64,000 bases of DNA from Halalkalibacter hemicellulosilyticusJCM 9152 (GTDB lineage Bacteria; Bacillota; Bacilli; Bacillales; Bacillaceae_D): assembly GCF_000513115.1 (NCBI RefSeq), contig NZ_BAUU01000021.1:1-64000 (forward strand). The letters are read 5' to 3'. The notes beneath the pieces were generated by a model that had not been told where the DNA came from, ran no database searches, and saw only the letters and a list, made by a program, of their open reading frames with translations. Position numbers and translations under genes: made by a program. Shown here piece by piece: positions 1 to 12,649 of this stretch; positions within the stretch are counted from its first letter, which is position 1; each line of letters begins with the position of its first letter.

Positions 1-240
1 ACCTTCATGTAGCTCTTACGCTCTAAAATCAATCCATTAATCAGTCATAGTACGAACAAGTGGTTTGAAATCCTGCGAATAAGTGAGCATTTGAAAGATA
101 TATCTATCTAACTGAGGGAGTTCAACGCCCACCTGCGGAAAGCGTGCCTCCCATCCCGGTAGCGAGGTCGAAGAGACGCACCCTGACGACTAATAAAAAA
201 AACCTGTCGACTTGTCTCGCTTTTGCAAGATTTTGTCGTT
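1..240. repeat. GC-rich non-coding stretch with repeat-like sequence
   Basis: No credible gene is seen here. Bases 115-185 are clearly more GC-rich than their surroundings. Read on the minus strand they contain CACGCTTTCCGC followed by a GGGCG-rich stretch, which resembles dispersed GC-rich intergenic repeats I recall from other Bacillaceae (recollection, not a search). Bases 195-238 hold a degenerate hairpin beginning AACCTGTCGACTTGTCTCGC. It is closely related to the clpP terminator at 54590-54634. On the minus strand it ends in a run of T, so it could terminate leftward transcription. Confidence 0.4.
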
Positions 241-275
241 AACGAATATCGTTAAGCTTTTTCTTTGTTATTACT

Positions 276-302
276 TAAAAAAAGTGAATGACAAGCCGAT
301 AT
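276..302 (+). promoter_or_regulatory. SigD (sigma-28) flagellar promoter of flaG-fliD-fliS-fliT
   Basis: TAAA at 276-279 is followed by a 15-base spacer and GCCGATAT at 295-302. This matches the Bacillus SigD consensus (TAAA, N14-16, GCCGATAT). It lies about 35 bases before the flaG start, so the late-flagellar operon is expected to be SigD dependent. Confidence 0.85.
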
Positions 303-337
303 AATAGAAAAATGAGCGAGTTTAGGAGGAAAAGTGG

Positions 338-706
338 ATGAGTATCCAGACATCAAACTCGTCAATTACAACATCTAGTGTATTCTCGCATAAACCATTG
401 ACGAATGAAGCCGTAGAAGTCGTACAACATGATCTAAAGCAAAAAGAATCAGTATTACCCCAAGCAAAGGAAGAACGCTATAATAGAACTTATTTAGAAG
501 AACAGGTTGAAGTAATGAATGATTTCTTAGAAGTAAGTCAGAAATCTTATAAATTTCATATACATGATGATTTGAATCGTTTGTATGTGCAAGTAGTAGA
601 TCGACAAACGGAAGAGGTTATTCGTGAAGTGCCTCCAGAAGATTTTCTCGATATGTTTGCGTCTATGTTGAAGCAGGTAGGGTTGCTTGTTGATAAAAGG
701 ATTTAA
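338..706 (+). CDS. flaG: Flagellar protein FlaG
   Basis: This is a FlaG-family protein (YvyC in B. subtilis) of 122 residues, linked to flagellar filament length. The N-terminal ~45 residues are polar and poorly ordered. The conserved part is residues about 70-122, with FHIHDDLNRLYVQVVD followed by the charged EVIREVPPEDFLDM segment typical of the family. The start is supported by AGGAGG just upstream. It is first in an operon with fliD, fliS and fliT behind a SigD promoter, the same order as in B. subtilis. The flagellin gene that often precedes it is not in the window. Confidence 0.9.
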   Translation: MSIQTSNSSITTSSVFSHKPLTNEAVEVVQHDLKQKESVLPQAKEERYNRTYLEEQVEVMNDFLEVSQKSYKFHIHDDLNRLYVQVVDRQTEEVIREVPPEDFLDMFASMLKQVGLLVDKRI

Positions 707-725
707 TCTAGGAGGGAATTAAATT

Positions 726-2576
726 ATGGTAATGAGAATGACTGGTTTTTCCAGTGGGATGGACATTGAACAAATCGTTAGTGATTTAATGAGAGCTCGT
801 CGTATTCCAGTTGACAAGTTGATCCAAGATCGCCAAGCGATTGAATGGAAGACAGAGGATTATCGTGAGATCAACCGTAAATTAAATACATTTCATACTA
901 ATATTTTTGATACGATCTTACGACCATCAAATATGCTTGCAAAAACAGTTTCAAGTACAAATTCTGGTTTAGTGTCAGCTACTGCTAATTCAGAAGCAGG
1001 TAATATGTCGCTACGAATCAGCAAGGTTACGCAGCTTGCCACAGCAGCGTCTAATAACAGTACAGGACGGATTACACAAGAAGGTGAACAGCTTTCTACT
1101 ACGCAATTTCTAATGGATCAACCATTTAATGCTGATAGTGAAACCGTATGGAAAAAAGGGATTGTTAGAGATGAAACGATTAGAATGTCTTCTGCTTCTA
1201 ATGTTGTTTCTTTAAATCCTGGTGATGAAACGATTATTAATCCCGAGGACGCAGTTGTGAAGGTAAATGGACGTTTGTACCATATTACGGAAGATGCTAG
1301 TGACCTTGATGGACCTGATGGAGAACAGTTAGTCTATTTTAATGCTAATGAAGGTACATTGCAGTTTAAGAATGATATTGCTAGAGAGGCGTCTGTATCG
1401 GTTACTTATATAACAGAAGCACCAGCGGATGCCACTCATGCCGCATATCATTATACAACTGGAAATGTGACAACGTATGACCGAAATGGTGAAATTAATG
1501 ATAAATTTGTCGTTAGAGGAAACCAGTCGTTAACATCTGTATTCAGCCAATTGAATCGTTCTTCAGCAGGTGTCAATGGGTTTTATGATCAAGAAACGGG
1601 GAAAGTATCCGTATCAAGAACTCAAACTGGACAATTTAATCCAAATGCAGAGGGAACGGAAGGTTTTACAGGTGAAATGCGATTCGATGGTGCTTTGTTT
1701 ACTGAGCTATTTAAACTTGACTCAGAGCAAGAAACCGCAGCACAAAATGCAAGATTTACGATGAACGGACTTGAAACGTCTAGACAGTCGAATACGTTCA
1801 CAGTTTCAGGTATGACTGTTACACTTAAGGAAGAATTTACTCAAGAGGTCACGCTTAATGCTTCAACTGATACGGACAGAGTAATGAATACGATTAAGAG
1901 CTTCGTTGATGAGTATAATGAGCTTCTTGATCATATGAATGGAAAGCTAAGTGAAAACCGTAATCGTGATTATAGGCCTTTGACAGATGAGCAGCGAGCA
2001 GCGATGTCTGAAGACGAAATTGAAAAGTGGGAAGAACGAGCTCGAAGTGGATTGTTAAGTAGAGATCCTGCACTCAGATCTATTCTTGATAAAATGAGAA
2101 TGGATATGTATACTCCGGTTAATGGGGAACTTGAAACGGTATTTAATCAATTAACGACGATCGGTATTACGACTACTCGAGATTATTTACAGGGTGGTAA
2201 GTTGGAAATTAATGAAGAAAAGCTACGTCAAGCCATTGAAGCAGATGCAGAAGGTGTCTTCCAATTATTTGCGGGGGGAGAATCTGATGGCCCAGCTAAT
2301 GAGCAAGGGATTGCACGTCGAATTAGAAACTCTGTAGATAATGGTATTACGACGTTAGCTGAACGTGCAGGTGGTTTTAAGGGAAGAATGCAGCCGCATC
2401 AGTATACGTTAGGTCGTAATTTAAATGATTTAAATGATCGTATTTCTGATTTTGAACGTAGGTTGACAATGGTAGAAGACCGCTATTGGAGACAATTTAA
2501 TGCAATGGAAGCTGCAATGGCAAGAGCCAATCAGCAGGCTGAAACGCTATTTTCTGCATTAATGCCAATGAGATAA
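726..2576 (+). CDS. fliD: Flagellar filament capping protein FliD
   Basis: FliD (HAP2) caps the growing filament and helps flagellin subunits fold and insert at the tip. The N-terminus (MRMTGFSSGMDIEQIVSDLM) is the typical FliD_N signature. The C-terminal coiled region ends in the usual helical tail (about residues 560-616). At 616 residues it is longer than the roughly 500 of B. subtilis, the extra length lying in the variable surface-exposed middle. AGGAGG precedes the ATG. It sits 19 bases after flaG and is followed by its export chaperone genes fliS and fliT. Confidence 0.95.
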   Translation: MVMRMTGFSSGMDIEQIVSDLMRARRIPVDKLIQDRQAIEWKTEDYREINRKLNTFHTNIFDTILRPSNMLAKTVSSTNSGLVSATANSEAGNMSLRISKVTQLATAASNNSTGRITQEGEQLSTTQFLMDQPFNADSETVWKKGIVRDETIRMSSASNVVSLNPGDETIINPEDAVVKVNGRLYHITEDASDLDGPDGEQLVYFNANEGTLQFKNDIAREASVSVTYITEAPADATHAAYHYTTGNVTTYDRNGEINDKFVVRGNQSLTSVFSQLNRSSAGVNGFYDQETGKVSVSRTQTGQFNPNAEGTEGFTGEMRFDGALFTELFKLDSEQETAAQNARFTMNGLETSRQSNTFTVSGMTVTLKEEFTQEVTLNASTDTDRVMNTIKSFVDEYNELLDHMNGKLSENRNRDYRPLTDEQRAAMSEDEIEKWEERARSGLLSRDPALRSILDKMRMDMYTPVNGELETVFNQLTTIGITTTRDYLQGGKLEINEEKLRQAIEADAEGVFQLFAGGESDGPANEQGIARRIRNSVDNGITTLAERAGGFKGRMQPHQYTLGRNLNDLNDRISDFERRLTMVEDRYWRQFNAMEAAMARANQQAETLFSALMPMR

Positions 2577-2609
2577 TGATTTTAAATTAGGAGAAGGGTG
2601 AATTCGTAT

Positions 2610-3008
2610 ATGGCAACTCAGCTACAGTCAGTTTATAAGAAAAATTCAATGCAGACCGCTTCACCTGGTGAATTAACATTAATGTTATACAATGGTTGTT
2701 TGAAATTTATTAAGCAAGCGAACAAAGCAATTGAGGAAAACAATGTTGAAGCTAGAAGTCACTCCATTCAACGTGCTCAAGATATTATCCGTGAATTAAT
2801 GGTCACATTAAAGATGGACTCAGAAGCTTCTGAAAATATGATGAGGCTTTATGATTTTATTTTAAATCGTTTAATAGAAGCTAACGTTAAGAATGATGTA
2901 AAGGCTTTGCACGATGCTGAGGAACTTGTTATTCAATTTCGCGATATGTGGAAAGAAGTTATTCAGTTAGATCGTAAGGAGAGACATGGTGAAGGTGGAA
3001 AAGCCTAA
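2610..3008 (+). CDS. fliS: Flagellin export chaperone FliS
   Basis: FliS binds the flagellin C-terminus in the cytoplasm and prevents early polymerisation. The conserved core ASPGELTLMLYNGCLKFI lies near the N-terminus, followed by a helical bundle. A GTG at 2598 would add four residues. The ATG at 2610 is preferred because GGGTGA at 2596-2601 is well spaced from it and the product (132 residues, beginning MATQ) then aligns end to end with B. subtilis FliS. The stop overlaps the fliT start by one base (TAATG), which implies translational coupling. Confidence 0.93.
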   Translation: MATQLQSVYKKNSMQTASPGELTLMLYNGCLKFIKQANKAIEENNVEARSHSIQRAQDIIRELMVTLKMDSEASENMMRLYDFILNRLIEANVKNDVKALHDAEELVIQFRDMWKEVIQLDRKERHGEGGKA

Positions 3009-3370
3009 TGTCGGTAATTAAAAAGAATCATGAAGAATCTCAAACGTTATTAACGTTTTTGAAGACGGATTTGCCAGAGGATCCAGATAAACGTGATCAG
3101 TTCATAAGTGAACTAGAGACAAAGTTAGATGTTAGAGAAGCTCTCATTAAGCAAATCGATCGTCCACCAGTAACGGATGACGAAAAGGAATTAGCGAAAG
3201 AAATCATCATGATGAATGAAGAAATCTCAGAATTACTCGCATCTAAGAATCGAGAAATACAGAGAGATATTGAACAGACGAAAAGGAAGAAACAAACTGG
3301 ACGCAAATACGATAACCCATATGATGGCCCAACCTCAGAAGGGATCTTTTTCGATAAGCGTGGGGTTTGA
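3008..3370 (+). CDS. fliT: Flagellar chaperone FliT-like protein
   Basis: This is a small (120 residues), highly charged, mostly helical protein directly after fliS and overlapping it by one base. Size, helical content and position match FliT, the export chaperone for FliD in Bacillus. Sequence conservation of FliT is low, so position carries much of the weight. The C-terminal ~25 residues (RKYDNPYDGPTSEGIFFDKR) look disordered. A terminator follows at 3378-3423, closing the operon. Confidence 0.75.
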   Translation: MSVIKKNHEESQTLLTFLKTDLPEDPDKRDQFISELETKLDVREALIKQIDRPPVTDDEKELAKEIIMMNEEISELLASKNREIQRDIEQTKRKKQTGRKYDNPYDGPTSEGIFFDKRGV

Positions 3371-3377
3371 ATGAGAG

Positions 3378-3423
3378 AAGCTCGATTTCAGCATAGAGAT
3401 ATGTTGAGGTCGAGCTTATTTTC
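3378..3423 (+). terminator. Terminator of the flaG-fliT operon
   Basis: AAGCTCGA (3378-3385) pairs perfectly with TCGAGCTT (3410-3417). The second arm runs into ATTTTC. Confidence 0.75.
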
Positions 3424-3639
3424 ATAATCAGAATTTATAAATGCTTATTTTATACTTTTCGGGTATAGGACAATATGGATACAAACATTTTATGACGTGT
3501 CTATTTTGAATAGTGGAATCGTTTTGTTGAAAAACATGGAAAGAATCTTCATCTAATCTAAAGTGGGAAATTCCGTGGTTGTGGGAATCCCCAAAATGGG
3601 GTTCACATTATTTGTCTGTGGAGGTTGCCATGCATGTGT

Positions 3640-3831
3640 GATAGTATGGGAATCCTCATTCCCTTATTTCTCCTTTCTTTCATTTTTTCATGTTTTGACG
3701 GTTCCTCATTCCTCTATTTCGGTTATTAAGGTTCTATTTGGTCTCATATAGCTCAAATAGAGGAATGACGATTACACATTCTTCTCTGGAAGCGGATTTT
3801 CCTTGATTTAGAGGAATGAGAATAACCCTTT
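3640..3831 (+). repeat. Repeat family B, copy 1
   Basis: This structured intergenic repeat recurs at 13378-13585, 19229-19642 and 54281-54543. CATTCCTCTATTT at 3707-3719 pairs perfectly over 13 bases with AAATAGAGGAATG at 3755-3767. A third copy of the motif (TTAGAGGAATGAG) lies near 3815. The run of short reading frames across it has no coding character. The rest of 3424-3870 shows nothing else recognisable. Confidence 0.75.
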
Positions 3832-3841
3832 TTAACAATGA

Positions 3842-3878
3842 TGAAACCGATTTCGAATGAGTGATTTTGTGCTATACT
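3842..3878 (+). promoter_or_regulatory. lacI promoter with overlapping operator
   Basis: TGAAACCGATTTCG (3842-3855) is a 13/14 match to the palindrome at 5011-5024. It overlaps the likely -35 region (TTTCGA, 3850-3855), 17 bases from a -10 TATACT (3873-3878). This arrangement suggests autorepression by the adjacent LacI-family regulator, or CcpA control, since the site is also one mismatch from the cre consensus. Confidence 0.65.
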
Positions 3879-3942
3879 ATAGCCAAAAGCTAAGAAGGCC
3901 ACCGAAACTTAATGCCCTTAAGCTAAGTAGGGAGAGGTTTGT

Positions 3943-4980
3943 ATGAAAAAGGGTGTGACGATTTACGATATAGCAAAAGAGGCACAAGTGTCACCTGCTA
4001 CTGTTTCAAGGGTTTTAACAGGTAATGCGAAAGTAAAGCCCACGACGATGAAGAAGATTACAGCTGTGATTGAGAAGTACAATTTTAAGCCGAATGGATT
4101 AGCGAGAAGCTTATTGCAAAAGAAAACTAAAATGATTGGCTTTATTTTACCAGACATTAACCATCCTTTTTTCTCGACATTTGTGTTAAAGGGGGAAGCG
4201 CATGCACTTGATGCGGGCTATACATCGTTTGTTTGCAATACGATGAATGATAGTGAAATGGAATCGAAGTATTTACATGCATTGTTAGAAAAACAAGTTG
4301 ATGGGATTGTGTTCTTAGGCGGACGGATTAATGCCGTTGATGTGAAACCTAGTTATGTCGCTGAAATGAATGCAATCATGGAGCGTGCCCCGGTATTGTT
4401 TGTGAATGGCCAAATGCCAGGAGTTGATGCTCATGTTGTGCGAACAGATGAAGCCTCAGGTGTTCGGCAGCTAGTTGAATTGTGTAAAAATCACGGGCAT
4501 GAAAAAATAGGCTTTCTTGGTGGGGTTTGCGGGATTACATCAACAGAAATGAAAATTGAAACGTTTAAAGAAGAGCTGAGGAAGCAAGGAATGGAAGTTG
4601 TCGATGATTGGGTGATCTCTTCTAATTTTACGATTGAATCGGGAGAGGAAGCGGCTGCAAAGCTGATGAGTTTAGATGAAAAGCCGACAGCGGTTCTTTG
4701 TGTGAATGATTTTGTTGCGATGGGTGCAATTATTCAGTTTCAAAAGTATGGTTTATCCATCCCAGACGATATGTCTGTTGCTGGTTTCGATGATATTTAT
4801 TTAGCGCAGCATTTCCCACCTGGAATAACGACGGTCTCGCAAAATTATGATCGATTAGGAGAAACAGCAATCAATCGATTAGTAGATTTAATCGAAGAAA
4901 AAGAAGTGGTAAAGGAGACGGTCGTGCCCACTTCGTTAATCATTCGTAAATCTTGCAAATCTATACCAAAAAAGAATTGA
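3943..4980 (+). CDS. LacI/GalR-family transcriptional regulator
   Basis: A 345-residue repressor-type regulator. Residues about 5-35 form the LacI helix-turn-helix (VTIYDIAKEAQVSPATVSRV), followed by a hinge helix (FKPNGLARSLL) and a periplasmic-binding-protein-like sugar domain. It sits directly upstream of a lyase, a GH88 and a GH2 gene and is most simply their local regulator. Palindromes TGAAACC[GA]GTTTCA-like at 3842 and 5011 mark the promoters it probably controls. The effector sugar cannot be read from sequence. It is not CcpA by context, although the operators would also suit CcpA. Confidence 0.9.
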   Translation: MKKGVTIYDIAKEAQVSPATVSRVLTGNAKVKPTTMKKITAVIEKYNFKPNGLARSLLQKKTKMIGFILPDINHPFFSTFVLKGEAHALDAGYTSFVCNTMNDSEMESKYLHALLEKQVDGIVFLGGRINAVDVKPSYVAEMNAIMERAPVLFVNGQMPGVDAHVVRTDEASGVRQLVELCKNHGHEKIGFLGGVCGITSTEMKIETFKEELRKQGMEVVDDWVISSNFTIESGEEAAAKLMSLDEKPTAVLCVNDFVAMGAIIQFQKYGLSIPDDMSVAGFDDIYLAQHFPPGITTVSQNYDRLGETAINRLVDLIEEKEVVKETVVPTSLIIRKSCKSIPKKN

Positions 4981-5024
4981 CAACATAGGATTCCTCTATG
5001 TTACGATAAATGAAACCGGTTTCA
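4977..5024 (+). promoter_or_regulatory. Promoter and perfect palindromic operator of the glycan operon
   Basis: TTGACA at 4977-4982 overlaps the lacI stop codon. A weak -10 (TACGAT, 5002-5007, long 19-base spacer) follows. TGAAACCGGTTTCA at 5011-5024 is a perfect 14-base palindrome over the expected transcription start. It matches the Bacillus cre consensus TGWAANCGNTNWCA at every position and is also a typical LacI-family operator. Confidence 0.7.
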
Positions 5025-5087
5025 AATGATGAGAGGGTTCCATGAAGAACGGTTGTACATTTTTTAAGAAAGAGCTGAGGGAACAAT

Positions 5088-6917
5088 ATGAAACATGAAG
5101 AGCTGATGAGCAAGCTTCATTCATATGCACCGATCGAAAATTGGTTCTCTTCGCATGAAGGGAAGGAACAGTTTTTCCAACGAATTCAAAAAATGAATAC
5201 GTATCAAGCTATTCTTGAAGAAGTGAAAAAAGAACATGTACGATTAAGGGAGTCAGAAATGCCTAACCTCCCATACTCCCTCTTCGTACTCTTTTCACAA
5301 ACAGGCTCTCGTAAAGAATACGAAGCAGCTTATTTTGAAAGAAGGCGACGATTAAATACGTTTGCACTGATGGTATTGCTTGAGCCGAAGAATGAGGAGA
5401 ATCTAGCAAACTTACATGAGACGATTTGGTCCATTTGTAATGAATATTCATGGTGCTTACCAGCGCATTTGTCTAATGAGGATAAAAGCTCACTGCGTTT
5501 ACAAGAGGCGAAGATAGAGTGGAGAGGGGTTGATCTATTTGCCGCTGAAACCGCTTTTGCCTTAACCGAAATCGACGTTTTGCTCGATTCATCACTTTCT
5601 CCTCTTATTCGCAAGCGAATAAAGGAAGAAGTGAGACGGCGAGTGTTGAAGCCCTTCTACCATTATTCGTACCACTGGGAGCTGGCGGATCATAATTGGG
5701 CTGCGGTTTGTGCTGGTTCGATTGGGTCAGTGGCGATTTATAGTTTGGAAGATGATCATGAATTGGCGACGGTCGTAACAAAGGTTATGAAGGCGATGGA
5801 ATCGTATTTGTCAGGCTTTTATGATGATGGTGCTTGTTTAGAAGGGTATAGCTATTGGCAATATGGATTTGGATTTTATGTTTATTTTGCCGACTTATTA
5901 AAAAAGAAAACAGCCGGACAGATTGATTTGATGCAGTCGGAGAAGGTGCATCAGATCGCCTTGTTTCAGCAGAAGGCTTTTTTGATAGGGAATCGAACGG
6001 TTCGCTTTTCTGACTCTGTTGCGACAGGGAACGTTTGGGTAGGGTTGACACATTATTTGCATCAACAATTTTCCGATGTCGATATACCGAAGGAGGAGTG
6101 GCGGGCGAAGTATACGGATGATCATTGCAGTCGCTGGGCTCCTGTTATTCGAGAAATTCTTTGGCTTCAAGCTGATATAAAAGGAGAGCCGTGGTCACTT
6201 GAAAGTTATTATTTAGAGAAGGCTCAATGGTTTGTATCAAGACATAAAGCAAACGGCAAGTTGTATGCGTTTACAACAAAAGGTGGCCATAATGATGAGC
6301 CTCATAACCATAATGACATTGCTCAATGTATCGTAGCGTGTGGGAAGGATATCTTCCTTACTGATTTAGGAAGTGGGGAATACACAAAGCGTTATTTCAG
6401 TAAAGAGCGTTATTCGTATTTGTGTAATGGTTCTCACGGGCATTCGGTGCCGATAGTAAATGGTCACCATCAAAAGGCTGGTGCTCTTCATCGAGCGAGC
6501 TCATTTCAGGTTGTTGAGAATGATCAGTGTGATGAGGTGGAAATTGAATTTGCTGCTGCTTACGGTTTGGAATATGTACAACAGCTAGTAAGGTCGTATA
6601 AGTGGAAGAAGTCAGGGTCACCGGCTTTAACCATTGAGGACACGTATTCAGCAGATCGGCCTATTTCATTCGTTAGTCGGTTTCTGACACAGGTTCAAAA
6701 GGTCAAGAAAGAAGTTGGAGCTGTGTTATTAGTCGGGGATGATCAGTGCTTACGAATCACCTATGATGAACAGTTACTTCATTTTAGTGAGCAGGTTTTA
6801 TCATTTTCCAATCATTTTGGTGAACAAGAGCAAGTTGTTGCATTGGATTTTATCGTAAGAAGACCGATGGATGAGTCATACATCTATTTCGAATGTCGAT
6901 TTGAGAAGAAAGGGTGA
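5088..6917 (+). CDS. Heparinase II/III-family polysaccharide lyase-like protein
   Basis: A 609-residue protein with the two-part architecture of heparinase II/III-like lyases: an N-terminal alpha/alpha toroid (about 1-360, with DHNWAAVCAG and the YSYWQYGFGFY segment) and a C-terminal beta-sandwich. The family hallmark GGHNDEPHNHND lies at residues 399-410, with histidines H401, H406 and H408. Such enzymes cleave uronic-acid glycans by beta-elimination and leave a 4,5-unsaturated uronyl end. No signal peptide is seen, so it probably acts on imported oligosaccharides. It is separated from the GH88 gene by six bases, and that gene handles the expected product. The exact substrate (glycosaminoglycan, alginate or other) is not decided by sequence. 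Confidence 0.82.
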   Translation: MKHEELMSKLHSYAPIENWFSSHEGKEQFFQRIQKMNTYQAILEEVKKEHVRLRESEMPNLPYSLFVLFSQTGSRKEYEAAYFERRRRLNTFALMVLLEPKNEENLANLHETIWSICNEYSWCLPAHLSNEDKSSLRLQEAKIEWRGVDLFAAETAFALTEIDVLLDSSLSPLIRKRIKEEVRRRVLKPFYHYSYHWELADHNWAAVCAGSIGSVAIYSLEDDHELATVVTKVMKAMESYLSGFYDDGACLEGYSYWQYGFGFYVYFADLLKKKTAGQIDLMQSEKVHQIALFQQKAFLIGNRTVRFSDSVATGNVWVGLTHYLHQQFSDVDIPKEEWRAKYTDDHCSRWAPVIREILWLQADIKGEPWSLESYYLEKAQWFVSRHKANGKLYAFTTKGGHNDEPHNHNDIAQCIVACGKDIFLTDLGSGEYTKRYFSKERYSYLCNGSHGHSVPIVNGHHQKAGALHRASSFQVVENDQCDEVEIEFAAAYGLEYVQQLVRSYKWKKSGSPALTIEDTYSADRPISFVSRFLTQVQKVKKEVGAVLLVGDDQCLRITYDEQLLHFSEQVLSFSNHFGEQEQVVALDFIVRRPMDESYIYFECRFEKKG

Positions 6918-6923
6918 AGGAGA

Positions 6924-11194
<4,271 letters not shown>

Positions 11195-11206
11195 TAAACA
11201 ACAAGT

Positions 11207-11241
11207 CAGCAAGCTCTCAGGAGCTTGCTGCGTATGTTTTT
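11207..11241 (+). terminator. Terminator of the glycan operon
   Basis: A perfect 10-base-pair hairpin, CAGCAAGCTC (11207-11216) with GAGCTTGCTG (11221-11230), has a four-base loop and is followed by a T run. Confidence 0.9.
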
Positions 11242-11297
11242 TCAACATTACATGAGGGGAATCGACAAAATTTGCGTTTGTGATCAAAAATAAAAGC

Positions 11298-12476
11298 CTA
11301 GCGAGTAAATGTATTCATAAGTCGATCCATCAAGGGAAGCTTCTTTTGGTCGTTATAATCGACTGAAGAATCATAAATGTGGAAGGAATTTTTGCCTCTT
11401 CGTTTCGCATAGTACATTGCCTGATCAGCAGCATTCATTAAGGATTCAATATCATTACTGTCATTCGGATATTGGCTTATGCCTATGCTAGGTGAAACGG
11501 AAACATCTTGATCTTTTAAGGTGAAAGGTTCACTTACTGTAGAGAGAATTCGTTCAGCGATATGCTTAATAACATCCTCTTCTGTATCTTCAAATACAAT
11601 GATAAATTCATCCCCACCAAGTCGAGCGAGTAAATCCTCTTCACGTATGACGTTCGATAATCGTTTGGCGACTTCTTGTAATAAAAGGTCACCTGAGTCG
11701 TGACCGAGTTTATCATTTACTTTTTTAAATCCATCTAAATCAATAAAGGCTAGTGTGACGTGATATTGACGCCGCTTAGCTTTAGCTAATACTTTCTTTA
11801 AGTTTCTTTGGAGGTATAGACGATTTGGCAATTCTGTCAGTTCATCAAAATAAGCAAGCTTTCTTAGTTTAGCCTCTAATTGTTTTTCTTCGGTAATGTC
11901 AAGGATCGTACCGTTTACTTTCTCGACCATCTTTTTAGAATTAAAAATAGGTGTGGCTTTCATATGAATCCATATTATATCGTGGTCGTTTTTTAGAATA
12001 CGGTATTTTGCATTTATGCTCTTTCCTAGATGTAATTGCGTCAGTGTTTTGATAAATTTACTTTCATCATCTGGGTGAACGAATTCTTGTAATTTCTCAG
12101 GGTGAATTTGTAGCGTTTGTTTTGAAATTCCGAAAAGCTCTTCGACGCCCTTGGACACATATAATTGGTTAGAAGTTAGATCGTACGTAAAAATCATAAT
12201 ATCAATGCTTGTATAAAGCTGTTGGAGGGAATGCTTACTTTTTTGTAAAGCAGTATTAAGTGTTAGTAAATGCTTTCCCTTCCAATAGAGTTGCTGACGT
12301 TCGTGTCTTAATGAATCCACCCATTTTCCTAGTAACCAATTAATAAACATGAATACGATTGCAAATAATAGAAATAACGGAATACTGGATATTTGACTGA
12401 AGAGGATCATTAAGATAATCAATATTAAACTATAGCCGATTGCAACCATTTGCCCAATATATATCATCTTTCTCAC
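11298..12476 (-). CDS. Membrane-anchored PAS-GGDEF diguanylate cyclase
   Basis: A 392-residue signalling protein. Two N-terminal membrane helices (about 8-50) are followed by a short coiled segment, a PAS domain with PAC tail (about 85-195, ending TILDITEEKQLE) and a GGDEF domain (about 205-370). The active-site loop is an intact GGDEF (RLGGDEFIIVF), preceded by an RxxD inhibitory site (REED), so it should make c-di-GMP with product feedback. No EAL domain is attached. The start is GTG at 12476 or ATG at 12467, and neither has a strong ribosome site. It is convergent with the beta-galactosidase gene. Its upstream side holds a structured RNA region (12480-12830). Confidence 0.9.
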   Translation of the reverse strand: MRKMIYIGQMVAIGYSLILIILMILFSQISSIPLFLLFAIVFMFINWLLGKWVDSLRHERQQLYWKGKHLLTLNTALQKSKHSLQQLYTSIDIMIFTYDLTSNQLYVSKGVEELFGISKQTLQIHPEKLQEFVHPDDESKFIKTLTQLHLGKSINAKYRILKNDHDIIWIHMKATPIFNSKKMVEKVNGTILDITEEKQLEAKLRKLAYFDELTELPNRLYLQRNLKKVLAKAKRRQYHVTLAFIDLDGFKKVNDKLGHDSGDLLLQEVAKRLSNVIREEDLLARLGGDEFIIVFEDTEEDVIKHIAERILSTVSEPFTLKDQDVSVSPSIGISQYPNDSNDIESLMNAADQAMYYAKRRGKNSFHIYDSSVDYNDQKKLPLMDRLMNTFTR

Positions 12477-12504
12477 TCTTTTCTATTAATGAATAGGAAT
12501 ACGG

Positions 12505-12510
12505 TATAAT
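12505..12510 (+). promoter_or_regulatory. Rightward -10 element for a short transcript
   Basis: A consensus TATAAT lies in the divergent gap. A weak -35-like TTCTAT is 18 bases upstream. It would start a transcript of about 150 bases that contains AGGAGG (12525-12530) and a 34-codon reading frame and ends at the terminator 12632-12668. Confidence 0.5.
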
Positions 12511-12544
12511 AGTATCATAGTAATAGGAGGTTGTAACGTAAAAA

Positions 12545-12649
12545 GTGGAGAATACTTATTTCCTATTTAATAAGGAGTTCAGTGGACTTGTAGAAATGTT
12601 GTTACTAAAAAAGGATGGAAATATAGAAAAACCGCTTCTTAAATACTAA
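12545..12649 (+). CDS. Possible 34-residue small protein
   Basis: GTG at 12545 opens 34 codons (MENTYFLFNKEFSGLVEMLL and on to KPLLKY) and stops at TAA 12647-12649. AGGAGG (12525-12530) lies 14 bases upstream, longer than usual. The stop codon falls inside the terminator hairpin. A consensus TATAAT precedes it. I do not recognise the product. It may be a true small protein or chance coding in a short RNA. Confidence 0.3.
   Translation: MENTYFLFNKEFSGLVEMLLLKKDGNIEKPLLKY

Noticed and set aside
3563-3751. Open reading frame of about 60 codons before lacI
   Set aside because: It overlaps the family B copy, has low-complexity F/S/C-rich translation and no ribosome site.
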